A DNA stretch of 64,000 nt from Corinectria fuckeliana (taxonomy: Eukaryota; Ascomycota; Sordariomycetes; Hypocreales; Nectriaceae), in the NCBI GenBank assembly GCA_019137255.1, contig WPDH01000056.1, positions 1-64,000 of the forward strand, written 5' to 3'. Shown here in pieces: positions 1 through 10,733 of this stretch. The notes beneath the pieces are model-generated. The model searched no databases and was not told the origin of the DNA. It saw only the letters and a program-made list of their open reading frames with translations. Numbering within the stretch: the stretch's first letter is position 1; every line of letters starts with the position of its first letter. The position numbers and the translations under genes are program-made.

Positions 1-77
1 CAGGCCTGATTCGAACAGACGCCTCCGAGGAGATATGATTTCTAGTCATACGCATTAGACCACTCTGCCACTGCGTC
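1..77 (-). tRNA. tRNA-Ser (anticodon AGA), 3' end cut by window edge
   Basis: Read on the minus strand from 77, the sequence folds as a class II tRNA. The 5' acceptor strand is GACGCAG, followed by an A-box-like D arm, an anticodon stem TATGA/TCATA with loop CTAGAAA (anticodon AGA, serine UCU), a long variable arm with a CTCC/GAGG stem, and a T arm with loop TTCGAAT. Only CTG of the 3' acceptor strand is present, so about four bases plus the discriminator lie outside the window. The long variable arm supports serine. No intron is visible. Confidence 0.93.
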
Positions 78-786
78 TTTTTGACTAGTTGATAATGATG
101 GTCTCCTTATGGAACTATAATACCTTCGAGAATAATCCCATCACCCCACAAGACGATGAATGCATGCCTGGTGGTGATGTGATTGGTGGGTCTTTACCAT
201 GTAGGCGGCCCGGCGTTCGGAGTTGGCGTTCGGAGTTGGGATGAAATGTAGTAAAGTGGAGGCCATCAAGTGTCGCGTGCCAATGTTTCCTCTCGACTTT
301 TGCCCGGCACAGCAAGCCATTTCATAAGTACGCCAGTGATTCGGATGTGTTGGTATCTGCAGCCTCCATGTGTAAGTGCTGAATCCAGAAGAGATCCATG
401 GATCATATAGACCTTACGTTGCGCCGTGAGACCCCTGTGAGATAGTTCACACATGTACCTAGAACGGGAGCATTCCGTGCCTTAGCCTGCCGTAACCTGC
501 TGTAGATTTAGCGTCAGCCCACTTGTGGAGTGGGCCGGAGTCAGTTCCGGCCAACACGTCGCATCGCCCCCAGCGCCGCCAACGAAGAGCTGACATCATC
601 ACTATGAAGAACCCTAGCTCCTCAGGCTCATCCAACCTCCCGGCCGCCGTCCTAGACTAGGAATTGACTCCCCCACCAACCAAGTCAGAACCCATTTTGC
701 CTCCTTTGCTCCTCACCATTGCCCCCGACCATTGCCCCCGAGCTCTTTCAAGCACTTCCAAGCGGGCTTCTGGGTAGCTGTCTAAT
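78..786. other. Intergenic region, tRNA-Ser to MNR2 promoter
   Basis: No gene recognised. It holds the tRNA 5' flank and the MNR2 upstream region. Two short tandem duplications are visible: GGCGTTCGGAGTT twice near 211-237 and ACCATTGCCCCCG twice near 716-741, the second about 45 bases upstream of the MNR2 start codon. Confidence 0.6.
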
Positions 787-3416
787 ATGGCCAGTAACAG
801 GTTCGATACGTTGGTCAACACCTCCAAGCCAGCTCCGCCAGCACCAAACCCAACAGCTGCCTCGGCCTCCAATTCCACCCCAACCGGCCATAAGCCTCCT
901 AAGAAGAGGAAGGGCCATCGCGGCGGCAAGAAGAAGCGTTCTCGCAGGAAAAGTTTTGCCGCTCTCGACGAGGACGACGGACACGATGAAGCGCAGCAAG
1001 AAGCTGGAGAGGGGTTCTATAAGATGCCGGCTACGAACTTGAGCGGCACGAGCATCGACAGCGAGGCCCTGTTGGATCATAGGTGCGATTCGATCACCAT
1101 TGGGCATTGGATACCCTCAATATGCTAATGAGTTTGAGTTTACAGAGATCATCAGCCGTTGCGTGTCAGGCGTGCCTCGACTGCTCCGGGCCCTCCCTCG
1201 CCGTACGTACCAAACTTCACTGGTCAAAGTAGTAACCGCCTGCGAACCATGCCGGAAACACACGGCGGAGAAGACCTAATCGAGCCCGTATGGGACGAGT
1301 CCGCCCCTCTTCTTAGCGAATCAAGGCCACGAGGATCACATACAGGCCTGTCCAATTACGGCGCAAGCGATGCGAGGTCGAGTCGGCCCCGAAGCCGTGG
1401 GGTATCCCCCAAGTCTTCCGCGACAAGGCTAGGGACATCGAGCAGCGCAAAAGATCGATACGATGTGAACCACCCCCCTTCCATGCCTGGGTCCCCGACG
1501 TTCGGCGCTAGCGATCGTATCGATATGAACTTCGGAGACGTCATGATTCGAGACGAGATCAATCTCCGTAACGAGTCTCCCGGAAGGCGTTCAGTCGCAG
1601 ATGTACCTGACATTGGCGGCCCTCTTAGAGAACGACCCGAATTAAGCAGGAGGGCAGCGACCGAAGCCGAGCAGGATGTCTGTTTCCCGGGGCCGGGCAT
1701 GTCTGAGATGGGCGACGACGACAACCAGTCAAGAACTCAGGAGCCTCGCCGGTTTCGGACACGACGTCGTCGAGGCCAGTGGCCAGACCTGTCGTTTCTA
1801 GAGGAATGGAGCCAAATGGAAAAGGAAGGTAGAAGTGATGAGCGCCGTGTCAAGAGGATCACGGAGCCACAGCTCATCAACGGTCGGCTACGCCCTGTCC
1901 GAAAGGGCTGGTACCAGACCGACGTCGAGTCGCCATACAGGTTCACCTACTTCAACGAGGAGTTCCCGAGCACGATCCACAGCCAAAGTATTTCCGAGCT
2001 CGTCCAGCCCGGCGGTGGTTTCCGAGAGCTTTTTGTGCCAGATCCCGTAGTTCTTTCTTCCGACGAGGAGACTGACGACGACGACGACCTTCTGACCATT
2101 CCACCCAAATTCCACAACCTGAGCGGCGGCTTGGAGGCAGAATCCAAAGCATCCACTCGCCAACCGTCACTTTCAGCTGCTCGCGACAACATGGACTTCA
2201 GACCTGAGGTAGTCTCACCCTCAAGGGATCCGCTAGCTCATGTAGCTTCGAGGAGCGACTCAGGACGCGCCACTCCCTCTGGTCAAAAGTCATCAGATGA
2301 CAGCGTAAAGGCTACTCAGGCCACAGTCGTTGAGACCAAGGAGAAGGACGTCAGGTATGGCGACCGACCCGTCTGGTGGCTCGACATTCTCTGCCCAACG
2401 GAGCCCGAGATGAAGGCCATATCCAAGGCCTTCGGCATTCATCCTTTGACTGCAGAGGACATCATGCTGCAGGAGGCTCGCGAAAAAGTCGAGCTCTTCC
2501 GCCATTACTACTTTGTCAACTATCGGTCCTTCGATCAGGACAACAACAGCGAAAACTTCCTCGAACCAGTTGACATGTATGTCGTCGTTTTCCGAGAAGG
2601 CGTCCTGAGCTTCCACTTCTCCATGACGCCACACCCTGCGAATGTCCGACGCCGGATCCGCCAGTTGCGGGATTACCTTATCCTGTCATCCGACTGGATC
2701 TCCTATGCCATTATTGACGATATCACAGACGTCTTCCAGCCGCTGATTCAGAACATCGAGGATGAAGTGGACGAGATCGACGATGTCATCCTGAAGCTAC
2801 ACTCTTCTGCCGAGAAGCGGTTGAAGATTGATATACCCGGCTCGAAGACCGACGACACCGCCACGGTCTCGGACCCCAGCAGTGACATGCTTCGGCGTGT
2901 CGGTGACTGCAGGAAGAGAGTAATGAGTCTGTATCGATTGCTAGGCAACAAGGCAGATGTCATCAAGGGCTTTGCCAAGCGTTGCAATGAGCGTTGGGAT
3001 GTGGCGCCACGGTCCGAGATCGGCCTGTATCTTGGTGATATCCAAGATCATATCATCACCATGACCTCCAACCTTGGTCACTACGAAAAGTAAGCCTTAC
3101 GCTGCCCCTGGCCTTGCCACTTTAGTCTAACAACTGCAGGATACTGGCTCGATCTCACGGCAATTATCTCGCCCAGATCAACATTCGCATGAATGAACGC
3201 CAGGAACAGACAGCCGACGTCCTTGGCAAGCTCACTGTCCTAGGTACCATTGTCCTCCCCATGAACATCATCACCGGTCTGTGGGGCATGAACGTCTGGG
3301 TGCCGGGTCAGGAGTATGAAGGCGATCTGGCATGGTTCTTTTGGATCACTGCGGGCCTAATATTCTTTGGCCTGGCATGTTTTTTGATCGCGAAGAGAGT
3401 ATACAACATTGTCTAG
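787..3416 (+). CDS. MNR2: CorA-type magnesium transporter, Mnr2-like (vacuolar)
   Basis: Three exons (787-1082, 1146-3089, 3140-3416) give 838 aa. A Lys/Arg-rich cluster at residues 37-57 matches the basic N-terminal stretch typical of fungal Mnr2. A long, low-complexity acidic and Ser-rich cytosolic region follows, then the CorA funnel domain (about 430-760). The C-terminus has two membrane helices (about 777-795 and 810-831) with the selectivity motif GMN at 796-798 at the end of the first. In yeast, Mnr2 releases Mg2+ from the vacuole. The family assignment to CorA is certain. Choosing Mnr2 over the plasma-membrane Alr proteins rests on the basic cluster and is an inference. Both introns have GT-AG ends and the frame closes exactly. 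Confidence 0.93.
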
Positions 3417-4463
3417 CACATATTCGCTGGTGTGAGAATATGGTTTGGCAGCCTTTGGAAACAAACAGGCAGCATTTTCTCCGGAGCTCAAGGCTAGCAT
3501 CCTGGGTTGGCGTTTTTGGGTTTTTTTTAATTAGATGAAAAAGGCGTGAGGCCTTCGACAAGGCTTCCAGTCTTCTTTCTTACTTTCTTTCGTTTGACTA
3601 CGAGCGCGGGTCGACACGGGATTCTGATTCAGGATTTGGCAACGGTGGCCATTCATCAAAAACGACAAGATTATCCAGCGCTGATAAAAGTGGTTTGGGA
3701 ATGCTGGGATAGGCTAGATTGGCTTATAAAGTATTGAATATACAAAGGTATCCCATATACTGCTGTGTATGTTGAGAGTCGGTTTCCTGTTGATGTGTGT
3801 AGTCGAGCTCTACGTTATCCGCACCCAAGTGTCATTCAGTGGAACACCTAGAGCCCGTAGATTCTCCCCCAAATATGGTTGATATTCTAGGATGCGATAG
3901 ACAACTTTAGTCGATACTGCTTGGCGATGGCATTTTGCTTAGAGGCCGTGGAACCGACGCGGTCGACTCAATTCTACTGATCGAAAGGTACTCAAGTGGA
4001 AATATCCTACCCTGTATCAAAAACCAGACCTGGGAATCTACACTAATTCACGACAAATCACGAGATAGGGGCATGGCAGTCCAGGCATGTTGTCATCAAA
4101 GTACATCGGAGCCGTGGGTATCTAATTCCAAGTCCATTTTATATCCGTGTTGTCCTCCATGTATCCTTGACGACACCCGCACCCCCTTTTACAACGCACA
4201 ACATGGGTTCCGCCTCGAAACGTAGATACTCCATTTCCCTCCGGAAGCTCTTGACGTCCTAGAGCATGTAGTCATGTACCTCGTTTATCCCGACGAAACG
4301 GAGCCCTGGCTGTGGCATGCTCCGGATTGAAATCAACTCGCGCCATAACGCCAAAACAATGTTGCTCGACGACGCTGACAAAGAAGCCGTGAGCTCTAAG
4401 GAAATTTGCTGACTATCCCTCAATAGCAAGACACCGAATGAGAATGATCTGGTTCAATGACAT
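3417..4463. other. Convergent intergenic region, MNR2 / RNA15 3' ends
   Basis: About 1 kb between two converging genes, so it should contain both 3' untranslated regions. No coding pattern, RNA gene or repeat stands out. Short T-rich and AT-rich stretches near 3520-3540 and 3725-3765 are compatible with polyadenylation signals. Confidence 0.5.
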
Positions 4464-5545
4464 TCATCGTCGCTGTCCCGAAAATGTAGCTCGGAGGGCC
4501 AGGATCTGTTGCCTCTCGGCCTCTGGAAGCATGTCGATCTGGGCCTGGGGAAGCTCCATGACAGCCCTCATGAGAGCGTCGGGATCTTGGCCAGCGGGTG
4601 CCGGAGCAGGAGCCGGCGCGGGGGCACCGTATGCTTGCGGGGGCGCCTGATACGGCATGGCGGCCACGGGAGGAGTGTTACTCGCACCAGGGTAGCCGGC
4701 CATCGGGGCGGACGGGTAGCCCACGGGAGGGGCTTGCACGGGCGGGGGAGCACCTGGTTCGACGACGGACTGGATCGCTTCGGGAGAGATGAGGCCCATG
4801 AGGAGGAGGGCCTGGAAGACGGCGTAGGCTAGCTGAGGGGCTTGCTGGAGGAGCTCGGTGGCACGCTGGGGTTCCGCGGTGGCGAGGGTCTTCATCTGGA
4901 CGAGAATATCGAGCAGCTGAGGCGGCGGGAGAGTCTCGAGGGTGCGGGAGATGGCGTCGGTGCAGGTCACGCCTGGAGGGAGCTCCTTTCCGGCGGGTAG
5001 AGGAGGCAGGGAGCTCGACTGGGTATTGTAGTTCGGAATGGAGGCGCCGTTCGATCCATGAGGGTTGTGGCCAGAGGATCCCTGGGCGACAGGTTAGTCC
5101 GAGTACAAAGAGAAAGGGGCTAAGCCTATTCATTACCTGGTTGTCGTCATCGGTGCTCTTTTGGTCATTGGAGAAGTCGACGCGGAGCTTGCGGCCCATG
5201 ATCTCATAGTCGTTCAAGTTGCGCACAGCCGAAGAAGCGGAGTCTGCGATGATTTATTAGATTTGTTGGGGGACTCGTGGTGGCTCGAGGAAAAGACATA
5301 CCGGTATCTGGGTAGTCGGCGAAGCCAAAGCCCTTGGGCCGGCCAGTCTCCGAGTCGTAGACAAGGCGGAAGCGTTCCACCTTGCCGGCGCTGCTGAAAA
5401 TGTCGGTGATTTGCTCCTCGGAGAGACCTGGAAGAAACGAGTTAGGCACGGGAGATATTCGTAGGAGTTTGGCTTCGGCGGCGGCGCGCGTACCATAGGG
5501 GATGTTCCCCACGAAGACGACGCGAGAAGGCGGTCTCGTCGACAT
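4464..5545 (-). CDS. RNA15: mRNA 3'-end cleavage factor, CstF64/Rna15 homologue
   Basis: Four exons (5545-5494, 5427-5302, 5243-5137, 5081-4464) encode 300 aa. An N-terminal RRM carries RNP2 (VVFVGNIPYG, residues 9-18) and RNP1 (KGFGFADY, 49-56). The CstF64 hinge (about 130-200) would bind the CstF77/Rna14 monkeytail. A Pro/Ala/Gly linker follows, and the C-terminal helical domain ends in ALRATFSGQRR. The protein binds the GU-rich downstream element in pre-mRNA 3'-end processing in the nucleus. An in-frame ATG at 5578 would add 11 residues; I chose 5545 because the RRM follows it directly. The first two introns interrupt the RRM. It diverges from ERV46 over about 960 bases. Confidence 0.93.
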
Positions 5546-6508
5546 GTTGAGGTCACGGCGGGGGGAATAGCTAGACAAAGAGCTGTGTATGTATGATGGG
5601 CCGGATGCGGTCGAGATTGATGAGTGGTGACGGACAAGGAAGAGGGAGAGAGGGAGGGTTTCGGCGGGCTCGTGTAGGTAGACTCGGTCGGCGATGGTTT
5701 GCAGGGAGGAGAGAGAGTTGGGATGGTGGCAAGGCCCGGTTTCGACGTCGGAGTGCTGAAGTCTTGCAAGTTCTTAGCAAGTCTTGTATTCGGGAGAGAG
5801 GTGGAATTTCTCAGCCTCGTGTGGATGAGCTAGACTACGCCGCAGCAAAGCAGGCTGATGTGGATCGCGGTCGAAGCAAGCCAGAAGCCAGAAGCCGGAG
5901 ATTTCCCGGTACCGTTTTCCAAGTTTGGGAATTCCATTAATACTACTATCTAGACTACTCCGTATTACGGAGTATCTACTAGTGGAAGGTACCGTACCGT
6001 ACCTACCGTAGCTTAGTACCGGGGCCACCCTTGTTCATACTAGTCGTAGCTAGTGGAAGGCTGAGAAGTGCAGCATCAGCCGCAAGTCGCAATTGGAGGA
6101 AACGTGGAAGTGCGAAGGTGGCCTCTACTTACTTACATAGCACTTACGAATACTGCTGCGACACCGAAACAACCAATTCCGGTCCCGTCTTCTATCTTCG
6201 CGAGGTAGTTTCGCCCTTCAGTTCCGCCCCGTATGGTTGTCTGACTCGAAACCATCGCAATTGATTGCCGCTCCTTTTGCTTTTGTCTTCTCGACGTTTC
6301 CAGGTTTAGACCAGAACCCTCCCCTTTTTTCCACTTTCGGCGCACCTGCGCGGACAGCTACACGTGCGAGTCTGTGTCTTGTCTGTTGTGTGAGTGGCAA
6401 CCGACAGCTACAAACTTGGCCGCACTTGACGAACGAAACAACCCGCCGCTGTCTTGTTTTTGGGCTTGGAATCGATCCGATTGCTACAACTAGGCACGCC
6501 CGCTCGCA
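5546..6508. promoter_or_regulatory. Divergent upstream region, RNA15 / ERV46
   Basis: About 960 bases between two divergent start codons. Pyrimidine-rich leader sequence precedes ERV46. A perfect E-box palindrome CACGTG lies at 6361-6366, about 140 bases upstream of the ERV46 ATG; what binds it is unknown. No additional gene seen. Confidence 0.5.
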
Positions 6509-7984
6509 ATGTCGTACAAATCGAGATTTACAAGGCTTGATGCCTTCACCAAGACGGTCGACGAGGCGCGCATCCGGACTACCAGCGGCGGCGTCGTCAC
6601 CATCGTATCATTGCTCGTCGTGGCCTTCCTGGCGTGGGGAGAATGGGCGGATTATCGCCGGATCGAGATACACCCCGAGCTCATCGTAGATAAGGGACGA
6701 GGTACGAAAGCACCATTCTTGCGTCTGCACGATGCTGCTGCTGCGCTGCTGCTGCAACATGTCGCTCCAGGTTGCTAACAACATGTCCGTGTAGGAGAGC
6801 GAATGGAAATACACCTCAACGTCACCTTCCCCAAGATGCCCTGTGAGCTCTTGACTCTGGACGTCATGGACGTCTCTGGCGAGCAGCAGCACGGCGTCAT
6901 GCACGGAGTCAACAAGGTCCGCCTCCAGTCCCAGGCCCGCGGCAGCGGCGTCATCGACGTCAAGTCGCTCGCTCTCCACGAGGAGTCGGCCGACCACCTC
7001 GATCCCAACTACTGCGGCGGCTGCTACGGCGCGCCGGCACCCGCCAACGCCAAGAAGCCCGGCTGCTGCAACACCTGTGAGGAGGTTCGGGAGGCATACG
7101 CCCTCGCCTCGTGGGCCTTTGGCCGCGGCGAGAACGTCGAGCAGTGCGAGCGCGAGAACTACGCCGAGAAGCTGGACGCCCAGCGCGAGGAGGGATGCCG
7201 CATCGAGGGCAACCTGCGCGTGAACAAGGTCGTTGGCAACTTCCACCTCGCCCCCGGCCGCAGCTTCAGCAACGGCAACATGCATGTACACGACCTGAAG
7301 AACTACTGGGACGTCCCCGAGGGCAAGTCGCACGACTTCACCCACACCATCCACTCCCTGCGCTTCGGACCCCAGCTGCCCGACGAGGTCACCCGCCGGG
7401 TTGGATCCAAGGCGGCCCAGCCGTGGACAAACCACCACCTGAACCCCCTCGACGGCACCAACCAGGAGACCAAGGACGCCAACTTCAACTTCATGTACTT
7501 TGTCAAGATTGTCCCCACGTCGTATCTGCCTCTCGGCTGGGACAGCAAGGGCCTCAAGTTTGCTGGCCTGCTGCAGGACGACAACGCAGGCCTGGGATTC
7601 TTTGGCACCTCGGCAGATGGCAGCCTCGAGACACACCAGTATTCCGTCACTAGTCACAAGAGGAGCCTTGCTGGGGGTAACGATGCTGCTGAAGGTCACG
7701 CCGAGCGCCTCCACTCCCGGGGTGGCATCCCCGGCGTCTTCTTCTCTTACGTAAGTGTTGAGACTCGAATTCCCGCTGAAGACGGAACCCCATTGCTAAC
7801 ATGGTATCAGGATATCTCACCCATGAAGGTCATCAACCGCGAGGAGAGGACCAAGAACTTTTCTGGTTTCCTGGCTGGTCTCTGCGCCATTGTCGGTGGA
7901 ACCCTGACCGTGGCCGCTGCTGTTGATCGAGGCTTGTTCGAGGGTGCCGCGCGTCTGAAGAAGCTGCGAACCAAGGATATGTAG
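6509..7984 (+). CDS. ERV46: COPII vesicle cargo receptor subunit Erv46
   Basis: Three exons (6509-6701, 6795-7750, 7811-7984) encode 440 aa. A cytosolic N-terminus is followed by a first membrane helix (about 28-45), a long lumenal domain with clustered cysteines (CGGC and CCNTC motifs near 150-170), and a second helix in the last 50 residues (FLAGLCAIVGGTLTV). The short cytosolic tail ends KKLRTKDM. Erv46 pairs with Erv41 and cycles between ER and Golgi, retrieving leaked ER residents. Splicing intron 2 (7751-7810) gives the family signature FFSYDISPMKV. That intron is exactly 60 nt, phase 0 and free of stop codons, so retention would insert 20 residues without a frameshift. Confidence 0.95.
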
Positions 7985-10680
7985 AAGGGGAGAATGTAAT
8001 GGAGCAAATGATTGGAGTAAGTACGTAGCGGGAAGTAGAATGAGAAGTAGAAAGGGAAGCAGAACTGGAAGGGCAAGTGTAACCATTGTACAGTCAGTCA
8101 GTCCACTGCGAAATGCATAGGCTTAGGCGTTTGGGAATAGCTGGGTTTTTTGTCAAGACATGGATTCTCCGAGTTGATACAAGGTCGTGTGCTCGTCTCC
8201 AGGGACTAGCCCCGGTACTGTTGTGTTGTGCAAGCTATCATTGAAGAGCGGCTCCAGGCTATTCGCGGCTGATAATATCTTGCGATGTGAATTCGTACTT
8301 TGTACTTGAGACAACTCGTACTAAGTAGGCCTATACGGGTAGGTAAGGTAGGTAGGCAGTCTATGCAGACTACTTACTATGTAGGTGTCGCGAATAAATG
8401 ATCCAAGTTGCCAAGACGGGCTCTGGCAGCGGGGAATGCGAAGTGACAGCGGGGTGGAATTGAGATCATCGCAGTCTAACGCACCTCCCCGAGGCCGCAC
8501 GGGCCTGAACGAGGGAGACGCGGCTCTTTCTCATACATAAGTGACGATGATGATGATGATGAAGACAGGCAATCGATTGGTGGGCCAGTCACATATACCA
8601 GCAGAACACCGTGGAGATGGGGGTCTTGCTCTCCCGCCTGCTGCGACCTCATGGCTGGCTAGGTTAGGTAGCTCGGGCCTGAGACACCCTAGACGGGGAG
8701 ATGAACAGTGAGATCAATCACGATGGTGTCGTGCACGCCAATTTTAGGCCCGGGGCCAATCGACGTTTGGAGCCTGCCAAGCTAGTTTAGGTAGCGTCGT
8801 CCAACTTCCAAGGAGACCATGGCTGAAGCGTCCTGTCGCTTCGGGGGATACATGGAGATGACGGAGAGATGACATGTGCGAGGGAACCTGAAACAATTAG
8901 GACCAGTTGAAACTGGGGACTTGGAGGGCTTGGTGACGTCGAGTGTAACAAGAGGAGCCGCATGATTTCGGCGTTTGTCTCGCATGCGGCGGTGGTTGTT
9001 GGTGATTGGTTCTTCCAGGGAAGAAAGCTAGATTGCACGAGGTAGATGTCTATCTACTATTACCTACGGGCTACTTTGAGCTTTACACTACCTAGATACC
9101 TTCGTACTCGAGATGTGGCGGTAAGTAGAGACCAGGCAAGCACCCGTGCTTAGCTACCTATCTACCAACCTACTAAGAGCACCGAAGTAGCCAGGATGAA
9201 CCTCTGTGTGCCATTCCCAAGGCAACGCCCCTCGCGTCAATCGTGGTCATCATGATACTGCGGCCAACTGTCGTGGAAAGGTGCCATCTCGATTATGCAG
9301 GACCCCGCCGTATCGCGACAGTAACACGACGTGGCCTGGCCCCAGAGTATGTACCTAGGTGGTTAACTGGGGGGCGGGACAGGAATAGAACTCAATGGCT
9401 ATCTCCCGCCGCAAGGTCAGAAAATCCCATTCCGCTGATCGTTCGACATGCTTGCGTATCTGCCTTGGCTCGGGTTGGGCTGTTGCTCACTTGGTACGTG
9501 CTACAGAGTACCTAGACCTAGTAGTTAACTTGTTAGTGTGTTGACAGGTTGCTATTAAAAACATTATGGCGAGAGAGAAGCGAGCAGCAGACTACGATGT
9601 GCTAAGCTACATACCTACGTAGATTAGCCTCTCTGTTGCCATATGCCCTTTTCCGCCTGGCTTGCATGCCAAGGTCTCGTATGTACTATGTACATGGGTC
9701 GCCACTCGCGACTCGACCGGTTTTAGCAGTGTCGGGGGAGAAAGGTCGCGGAAGGGCTGAGGAGGCGATGAAGAGGCGATGAAGAGGCGAGGTCGACATG
9801 CTGGACTGTGAGAGGCTGCGTATTACACAAACACAGGGGACCGACCCTCTTCAGGATTCACCAGGCTCGCTCGGCGTTGGCTGAGGCTGACTGAATCGCT
9901 GCTAGACGGGGCCGTGACACCATCGGCCACCAGTGGGAGAGGAACTGAGGTCCGACCGACGCGAGGCTTCTGCCAGGGCCAGGCCTGGAAGAGGAAACCC
10001 CCATTCGTCCCTCATTGCTGACGAGGATTCACATCTCGGAGACGAATTGGCACAAGGATATAATGAGCAGGACGGAGAGAAATGAGCGGTCATGGGGCAA
10101 AGGCCAATGTACCCCAGACCCTTGGTGGCTTCTTACGTCCAGAAACGGCTTGGACTCTAGAAAGCCGGTGGAGTCGACACACAAGGGTCTTGAGACTCTT
10201 GTTGGGTTTGAGAGAGATGAGAAAATGGGCCTGATGCCGAGTCCCCGGTCTCGTCATTTCTAGTGGCCCAAGACATGCAAGAACGAAAGACCGATACCGT
10301 AGATGCAAGCCCCAGCGCCCCGTTGTTGGCAAAATTGACAATGTTGACAATGTTGACTGTGTTGACAGTGGCCGTTGCTGTTTTGTGTCACCTCTCTATT
10401 CGCAGTGCAGGCACGCATGTGCATGTGCATGCCCGTGCATGGACCGTTGTTAGCCACCTAATCTATAATAGTACGTACGGCATAGACTACTAGTACTAAT
10501 GTACAGCACCGCACGCGGATTCTGAGGGACGCAATAGACTGGACTGGACTGGGGCTGAATCATGCATGGCCAAGCGCTAGGTTGCTTTCCCTCTCCCGTA
10601 TTCAATGGCATTATCAGTGCAGCGCTGAGTCGCGATGCGCTGGCCCAGTGGACCGGTTCATCATTGATGCTTACCTACCT
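7985..10680. other. Gene-poor region downstream of ERV46
   Basis: About 2.7 kb without a recognisable gene on either strand; open frames here are short and unlike known proteins. It contains a (GAT)n run near 8547-8562, tandem copies of AGGCGATGAAG near 9763-9790, and copies of AATGTTGAC near 10333-10370. Many scattered TACCTA/TAGGTA words occur, a base style shared with the other noncoding parts of this window. It is bounded by the 3' ends of ERV46 (plus) and the Nif1-like gene (minus). Confidence 0.55.

Positions 10681-10728
<48 letters not shown>
10681..10728. repeat. (TAC)16 microsatellite
   Basis: Sixteen uninterrupted TAC units. Read in the direction of the neighbouring Nif1-like gene they are TAG units, in frame with its stop codon (10736-10734) and separated from it by only two sense codons (GAG CAG). 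Confidence 0.97.
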
Positions 10729-10729
<1 letters not shown>

Positions 10730-10733
10730 GCTC

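Noticed and set aside
6608..7714. Open frame of 368 codons on the minus strand, opposite ERV46
   Set aside because: Its translation is Val/Leu/Gly/Ala-rich without domains, it lies wholly antisense to a conserved gene and mirrors GC-rich third positions. It is a shadow frame.
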